DNA of 64,000 nucleotides from Ypsolopha sequella (Eukaryota > Arthropoda > Insecta > Lepidoptera > Ypsolophidae). Below, piece after piece: positions 58,701 through 64,000 of the stretch. The position numbers and the translations under genes were made by a program. Where the stretch lies: assembly GCA_934047225.1 (NCBI GenBank), contig CAKOHE010000103.1, positions 310,001 through 374,000 on the forward strand, given 5' to 3'. Below the pieces are notes generated by a model. It did no database searches. It had not been told where the DNA came from and saw only the letters and a list, made by a program, of their open reading frames with translations. Within the stretch, counting starts at the first letter, position 1. Each line of letters opens with the position of its first letter.

Positions 58701-58880
58701 CCACCGGCGTTAGTCAATTCTATGCTGACAGGGGAGAGCTCATGGGAAGCCGTTACCAGGTTCTGCGAGAGCGTAATGGTGCGGAAAGAGGAGGCTGAGC
58801 GGGAGAGGGAGAGGGCCAATCCCGCTCGAAGGAGGAGGCACCGAGGAGGAAGAGGTGACCACCTCCATACCGCCCAGTAG
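55755..58880 (+). CDS. TRAS ORF2, endonuclease and reverse transcriptase
   Basis: The EN domain begins FLQCNLNHCRGAQ at 55,761, before the first ATG (55,887), so translation must start upstream of it, probably coupled to the ORF1 stop. From M at 55,887: SPN at 46-48, GDFNAH 77-82, DLSWAT 128-133, SDH 153-155 (APE-type endonuclease). RT blocks: TAPGPDGIPG about 390, SGYRPICLLD about 449, LDIVNAFN with D523, GVPQGSVLG about 579, YADD 612-615. A C-terminal zinc finger has C902, C905, H914 and C919, then a basic tail. All catalytic blocks are present and there is no stop. The enzyme nicks TTAGG and copies element RNA in place. Confidence 0.92.
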   Translation: MNFLQCNLNHCRGAQDLLLQTIAEGSIALAVISEPYRVPKDPHWMCDGAALVAVYWRGKDGDPPCRILARGQGFVAVEWGQMVVVGCYVSPNISLADYEIFLDGLAVCIRRYLTRPMLVLGDFNAHSRVWGNPWDDAKGETILEWAAGLDIRLLNQGAVPTCVRWQGESIVDLSWATSTAESMVSGWRVAEEMVTLSDHRHIFFEVAVRSLGPCLRSRSPPRRWSLRQMDRDKLKAAAAVAAWPETPGDEVDLNPEVEVAWFRESMSMVCDAAMPRAKPVEKRSMYWWSEEIAEMRAICLRCRRQYLRTRRRRLATAEERAVTYEEYRIATKHLQIAITEAKARSWAELLRDLDKDPWGRPYKMVMGKLRPWVPPLTETLEPNLVDTVVNTLFPRTQDDPVPLTPVELPIWSDDLEVSKPELTCAVKRLAARNTAPGPDGIPGRAWVLAMVELGDRLRRLFTSCLRIGQFPRTWKEARLVLLVKEGRDPDSPSGYRPICLLDEVGKLFERIIAHRLNSHLVRVGPDLSDSQFGFRQGRSTLDAILRVRHMSNRVVSQGGVVLAISLDIVNAFNSLPWSAIRRALIDHDVPSYLQRIVGAYLSSRTIKYTGRDGSVHSREVNCGVPQGSVLGPLLWNIAYDAVLCVGLPEGVTVVCYADDTLVLIEGDTFENTVRSAELGVACIVDKIHELGLRVAPEKTEAIWFHKLPRSQEPPSLSVCVGSTQVQIGRYMKYLGLILDSRWGFEEHFSRQVLRIQKVAGVLHRLLPNLGGPREEVRRLYAMVVRSIALYGAPVWSARLGIRRCRTMFYSVQRKMAMRIARGYRTISFQAATLLARFPPLDILADMDERVFASSRGIDCGGENAPQEPLERVKQREHRAALESWHDRLHEPQSARQRVVGAILPNFWTWMMRGFGRVTYRMTQVLTGHGCFGEYLCRIGREETAQCHHCDGDLDSAQHTLEECPAWDSERQDLVSQVGQDLSPPALVNSMLTGESSWEAVTRFCESVMVRKEEAERERERANPARRRRHRGGRGDHLHTAQ

Positions 58881-58907
58881 TTCGGGCATAGAATAAGACT
58901 ACGGTAT

Positions 58908-58940
58908 CCCCTGCCTGTCGTAAAAGGCGACTAAAAGGGG
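58908..58940 (+). promoter_or_regulatory. Conserved 3' UTR stem-loop
   Basis: CCCCT (58,908) pairs with AGGGG (58,936), and inside it GTCG pairs with CGAC around TAAAAGG. The same sequence opens nearly all of the 360-bp TRAS fragments and copy A. RT recognition of 3' UTR structure is known for related telomeric LINEs. The role here is inferred. Confidence 0.5.
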
Positions 58941-59276
58941 CTCCCGAGCTGCGGATGCGTGGGGTGGGGGCCCTTCGTATCTACTAAACAGCTCCGGGAG
59001 GATGGCAGCACGATGTGGTCTCGTGCTGCCTTGGCACCGAGAGGGTGCAAGGGGAAGCAATACTCAGCTTCCCCAGGGAGGGCCGCAGACGCGGCGTTGC
59101 GCCAGAGGGGCACCGGTGCGTTCCACAGGAGATCCCGGAGCCCTTTGATTGGCGTGGAGGAAGGCCACCATGGGGTTTTAGCCGGTAAGAGTCCGGCATA
59201 ACCTCTCCCGCTCCCCCAAGCCGGAAGGTATCCATGAAGGATTTCCCCATGTAAAAAAAAAAAAAAAAAAAAAAAA

Positions 59277-62200
59277 GGTTAGGTTAGGTTAGGTTGCGGT
59301 GCGTTCCACAGGAGATCCCGGAGCCCCTTGATTGGCGTGGAGGAAGGCCACCATGGGGTTTTAGCCGGTAAGAGTCCGGCATAACCTCTCCTGCTCCCCC
59401 AAGCCGGAAGGTATCCATGAAGGATTTCCCCATGTAAAAAAAAAGGTTAGGTTAGGTAAGGTAAGTTTTTTTTTTTTTTTTGTAGGATCTGTTTTATTCA
59501 GCTGCTTTTAATTTGGCAGTCATCATTTGTATCTGACATTTAGGTAAGGTTAGGTTAGGTTAGGTTTTTTTTTTTTTTTTTTTTTTATTAATAAAACGCA
59601 AGTGCTATGGACATTGATAGCCATATCTTTTTTTGTCATGTTTAATTTGTTAATTTGTTCGTTACTTCTCCTTTTCGCTCCTTACATAAAATATATAAGT
59701 TTTAGGTGATATAAATTTTTTTTGTGAATTAAGTTGTTACAATTGAGATTAAATTGACCCTTACTTATAACTTGTTACAAATATAAATAAATCTATGATA
59801 TTTTTTTTAAATATATATATATATTTTTTTATTATTTGGTTAGGTTAGGTAAGGTTAGGTTAGGTTATCCCCTGCCTGTCGTAAAAGGCGCTTAAAAGGG
59901 GCTCCTGAGCTGCGGATACGTGGGGTGGGGGCCCTTCGTATCTACTAAACAGCTCCGGGAGGATGGCAGCACGATGTGGTCTCGTGCTGCCTTGGCACCG
60001 AGAGGGTGCAAGGGGAAGCAATACTCAGCTTCCCCAGGGAGGGCCGCAGACGCGGCGTTGCGCCAGAGGGGCACCGGTGCGTTCCATAGGAGATCCCGGA
60101 GCCCCTTGATTGGCGTGGAGGAAGGCCACCATGGGGTTTTAGCCAGTAAGAGTCTGGCATAACCTCTCCCGCTCTCCCAAGCCGGAAGGTATCCCTGAAG
60201 GATTTCCCCATGTAAAAAAAAAATAAAAAAATGTTAGGTTAGGTCAGATTAGGTTAGGTTAGGTTAGGTTGTTAGGCTAGGTTAGGTTTTTTTTTAAGGA
60301 TCTGTAGAATTCAGCTGCTTTTAATTTTGCAGTCGTCATTTGTATCTGACATTTAGGTTAGGTTTGGTTAGGTTAGGTTAGGTTAGGTTGCGGTGCGTTC
60401 CACAGGAGATCCCGGAGCCCCTTGATTGGCGTGGAGGAAGGCCACCATGGGGTTTTAGCCGGTAAGAGTCCGGCATAACCTCTCCCGCTCTCCCAAGCCG
60501 GAAGGTATCCCTGAAGGATTTCCCCATGTAAAAAAAAAATAAAAAAATGTTAGGTTAGGTCAGGTTAGGTTTTTTTTTTTAAATAAAACGCAAGTGCTAT
60601 GGACATTGATCGCCATACCTTTTTTAGTTATGTTTAATTTGTTTAATTTGTTCTTTACTTCTCCTTTTCGCTCCTTACATAAAATATATAACTTTTTAGG
60701 TGATATAAAATTTTTTTTGTGAATTTAGTTGTTACAATTGAGATTAAATTGACACTTACTTATAACTTGTTACAAATATAAATAAATCTATGATTTTTTT
60801 TAAATATATATATATATATATATTTTTTTTTATTATTTGGTTAGGTTAGGTAAGGTTAGGTTATCCCCTGCCTGTCGTAAAAGGCGACTAAAAGTGGCTC
60901 CCGAGCTGCGGATACGTGGGGTGGGGGCCCTTCGTATCTACTAAACAGCTCCGGGAGGATGGCAGCACGATGTGGTCTCGTGCTGCCTTGGCACCGAGAG
61001 GGTGCAAGGGGAAGCAATACTCAGCTTCCCCAGGGAGGGCCGCAGACGCGGCGTTATGCCAGAGGGGCACCGGTGCGTTCCATAGGAGATCCCGGAGCCC
61101 CTTGATTGGCGTGGAGGAAGGCCACCATGGGGTTTTAGCCGGTAAGAGTCCGGCATAACCTCTCCCGCTCCCCCAAGCCGGAAGGTATCCCTGAAGGATT
61201 TCCCCATGTAAAAAAAAAAAAAAAAATGTTAGGTTAGGTCAGGTTAGGTTAGGTTAGGTTTTTTTTTTTTTTTTTTTAGGATCTGTAGTATTCAGCTGCT
61301 TTTAATTTTGCTGTCATCATTTGTGTCTGACATTTAGGTTAGGTTAGGTTCGGTTGCGGTGCGTTCCACAGGAGATCCCGGAGCCCCTTGATTGGCGTGG
61401 AGGAAGGCCACCATGGGGTTTTAGCCGGTAAGAGTCCGGCATAACCCTTTCCGCTTTCCCAAGCCGGAAGGTATCCCTGAAGGATTTCCCCATGTAAAAA
61501 AAAAAAAAAAATGTTAGGTTAGGTCAGGTTAGGTTAGGTTAGGTTAGGTTTTTTTTTTTTTTTTTTTTAGGATCTGTAGTATTCAGCTGCTTTTAATTTT
61601 ATAGTCATCATTTGTATCTGACATTTAGGTTAGGTTAGGTTAGGTTAGGTTGCGGTGCGTTCCACAGGAGATCCCGGAGCCCCTTGATTGGCGTGGAGGA
61701 AGGCCACCATGGGGTTTTAGCCGGTAAGAGTCCGGCATAACCTCTCCCGCTCCCCCAAGCCGGAAGGTATCCATGAAGGATTTCCCCATGTAAAAAAAAA
61801 GGTTAGGTTAGGTTAGGTTAGGTTTTTTTTTTTTTTTGTAGGATCTGTTTTATTCAGCTGCTTTTAATTTGGCAGTCATCATTTGTATCTGACATTAAGT
61901 TTAGGTTAGGTTAGGTAAGGTTTTTTTTTTTTTTTTTCTTTTATTAATAAAACGCAAGTGCTATGGACATAGATAGCCTTATTTTTTTTTGTCATGTTTA
62001 ATTTGTTAATTTGTTCGTTACTTCTCCTTTTCGCTCCTTACATAAAATATATAAGTTTTAGGTGATATAAATTTTTTTTGTGAATTAAGTTGTTACAATT
62101 GAGATTAAATTAACCCTTACTTATAAGTTGTTACAAATATAAATAAATCTATGATATTTTTTTTAATATACCTATATATATATATTTTTTTTTTTTTATT

Positions 62201-63942
62201 ATTTGGTTAGGTTAGGTAAGGTTAGGTTAGGTTATCCCCTGCCTGTCGTAAAAGGCGACTAAAAGTGGCTCCCGAGCTGCGGATACGTGGGGTGGGGGCC
62301 CTTCGTATCTACTAAACAGCTCCGGGAGGGTGGCAGCACGATGTGGTCTCGTGCTGCCTTGGCACCGAGAGGGTGCAAGGGGAAGCAATACTCAGCTTCC
62401 CCAGGGAGGGCCGCAGACGCGGCGTTGCGCCAGAGGGGCACCGGTGCGTTCCATAGGAGATCCCGGAGTCCCTTGATTGGCGTGGAGGAAGGCCACCATG
62501 GGGTTTTAGCCGGTAAGAGTCCGGCATAACCTCTCCCGCTCCCCCAAGCTGGAAGGTATCCCTGAAGGATTTCCCCATGTAAAAAAAAAAATGTTAGGTT
62601 AGGTCAGGTTAGGTTAGGTTAGGTTAGGTTTTTTTTTTTTTTTTTTTTTTTAGGATCTGTAGTATTCAGCTGCTTTTAATTTTGCAGTCATCATTTGTAT
62701 CTGACATTTAGGTTAGGTTAGGTTCGGTTGCGGTGCGTTCCACAGGAGATCCCGGAGCCCCTTGATTGGCGTGGAGGAAGGCCACCATGGGGTTTTAGCC
62801 GGTAAGAGTCCGGCATAACCTCTCCCGCTCCCCCAAGCCGGAAGGTATCCATGACGGATTTCCCCATGTAAAAAAAAAGGTAAGGTTAGGTTAGGTTAGG
62901 TTTTTTTTTTTTTTTTTTTGTAGGATCTGTTTTATTCAGCTGCTTTTAATTTGGCAGTCATCATTTGTATCTGACATTAAGGTTAGGTTAGGTTAGGTTA
63001 GGTTTTTTTTTTTTTTTTTTTCTTTTATTAATAAAACGCAAGTGCTATGGACATTGATAGCCATATCTTTTTTTGTCATGTTTAATTTGTTCATTACTTC
63101 TCCTTTTCGCTCCTTACATAAAATATATAAGTTTTAGGTGATATAAATTTTTTTTGTGAATTAAGTTGTTACAATTGAGATTAAATTGACCCTTACTTAT
63201 AACTTGTTACAAATATAAATAAATCTATGATATTTTTTTTTAATATATATATATATATTTTTATAGGTAAGGTTAGGTTAGGTTATCCCCTGCCTGTCGT
63301 AAAAGGCGACTAAAAGGGGCTCCCGAGCTGCGGATACGTGGAGTGGGGGCCCTTCGTATCTACTAAACAGCTCCGGGAGGATGGCAGCACGATGTGGTCT
63401 CGTGCTGCCTTGGCACCGAGAGGGTGCAAGGGGAAGCAATACTCAGCTTCCCCAGGGAGGGCCGCAGACGCGGCGTTGCGCCAGAGGGGCACCGGTGCGT
63501 TCCATAGGAGATCCCGGAGCCCCTTGATTGGCGTGGAGGAAGGCCACCATGGGGTTTTAGCCGGTAAGAGTCCGGCATAACCTCTCCCGCTCCCCCAAGC
63601 CGGAAGGTATCCCTGAAGGATTTCCCCATGTAAAAAAAAAAAAAAAAAGTTAGGTCAGGTTAGGTTAGGTTAGGTTAGGTTGCGGTGCGTTCCACAGGAG
63701 ATCCCGGAGCCCCTTGATTGGCGTGGAGGAAGGCCACCATGGGGTTTTAGCTGGTAAGAGTCCGGCATAACCTCTCCCGCTCCCTCAAGCCGGAAGGTAT
63801 CCATGAAGGATTTCCCCATGTAAAAAAAAAAAAAAAAAAAAAAGGTTAGTTTAAGTTAGGTTAGGTTTTTTTTTTTTTGTAGGATCTGTTTTATTCAGCT
63901 GCTGTTAATTTGGCAGTCATCATTTGTATCTGACATTTAGGT
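59277..63942. repeat. Telomeric array segment 5
   Basis: TRAS fragments of about 360 bp: 59,867-60,231, 60,863-61,226, 62,234-62,591, 63,285-63,648. TRAS fragments of about 155 bp begin at 59,296, 60,390, 61,356, 61,652, 62,730 and 63,682. Minus-strand helicase-LINE 3' fragments begin near 59,565, 60,569, 61,920 and 63,003. Short minus-strand fragments begin near 59,466, 60,287, 61,260, 61,549, 61,823, 62,629, 62,901 and 63,868. No gene is present. Confidence 0.85.
59286..62156. repeat. Segmental duplication unit, copy 2
   Basis: Second copy of 49,920-52,790, starting just after TRAS copy C. Similarity partly resumes at 62,878-63,840, which resembles 52,428-53,390 (shared TATTTTTATAGGTAAGG and GGAGTGGG variants), after an extra inserted block. 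Confidence 0.85.
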
Positions 63943-64000
63943 TTTTTTTTTTTTTTTTTTATAAATGAAATTTATAAATTTATAATGTGCAGCTGCAGGT
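63943..64000 (-). mobile_element. Minus-strand fragment of another element, cut by the window edge
   Basis: A poly(T) run after CATTTAGG is followed by ATAAATGAAATTTATAAATT and TGTGCAGCTGCAGG, which match none of the other inserts in the window. It is probably the 3' end of a third SART-type family. Confidence 0.5.

Larger units (their letters stand above)
53430..59276 (+). mobile_element. TRAS: TRAS-type telomeric LINE, copy C, near full length
   Basis: At 5,847 bp it has intact TTAGG junctions at both ends, a 5' UTR (53,430-53,853), ORF1, ORF2, a 3' UTR (58,881-59,250) and poly(A). Both ORFs are free of stops. It is the only copy here that could still supply proteins, subject to the missing ORF2 ATG noted below. 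Target-primed insertion of such elements adds DNA to insect chromosome ends. Confidence 0.92.

Noticed and set aside
63900..64000. Physical chromosome end at the right edge
   Set aside because: The window stops inside another retrotransposon fragment, not in a long terminal TTAGG run.

Overview
The window reads as the end of a lepidopteran (moth or butterfly) chromosome. Three things point there: (TTAGG)n, the insect telomere repeat; LINE retrotransposons inserted into TTAGG at the TRAS-type position; and oppositely oriented SART-type inserts. TTAGG reads 5'->3' toward the right, so the centromere lies left and the physical telomere lies right. The window still ends inside a retrotransposon fragment, so the true chromosome end is farther on.

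1-28,881 is ordinary AT-rich subtelomeric DNA, heavily colonised by mobile elements. It holds a mariner-like element with a relic intron (1,279-2,484), several foldback/MITE elements, an hAT MITE with target duplication (22,316-22,878), decayed LINEs (5.5-5.8, 10.5-11.7, 15.4-16.5 and 17.2-19.5 kb), tandem minisatellites (47-55 bp, 58 bp, 22 bp, 38 bp) and tRNA-like SINE relics. The only host-gene candidates are two spliced-looking exons (14,455-14,582 and 19,592-19,906) of an unrecognised gene, separated by a TE-filled 5-kb stretch.

28,882-64,000 is a telomeric retrotransposon array. Very short TTAGG tracts alternate with (i) plus-strand TRAS-type LINEs and (ii) minus-strand SART-type LINEs. 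There are three long TRAS copies: A (28,899-33,334, internally deleted), B (34,165-36,977, internally deleted and cut off at its 3' side directly into TTAGG) and C (53,430-59,276, essentially full length, both ORFs open). Between them lie 14 TRAS 3' fragments of about 360 bp, 20 of about 155 bp, about 22 short minus-strand fragments and 16 minus-strand 3' fragments of a second family. Fragments of one class share the same truncation point, so they were copied by duplication of array blocks rather than inserted one by one.

The most unusual element is the minus-strand one at 43,271-47,568. It keeps a 5' leader and a 926-codon open frame whose N-terminus is the zinc-finger tail of a LINE ORF2 and whose C-terminus (about residues 615-885) is a virus-type superfamily 1 RNA helicase. 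A second, truncated copy lies at 37,701-38,908. Endonuclease and reverse transcriptase are missing from both. In working elements of these families, ORF1 binds the RNA, the ORF2 endonuclease nicks TTAGG, and reverse transcription is primed there, which lengthens the chromosome end. Only TRAS copy C looks close to capable of this.
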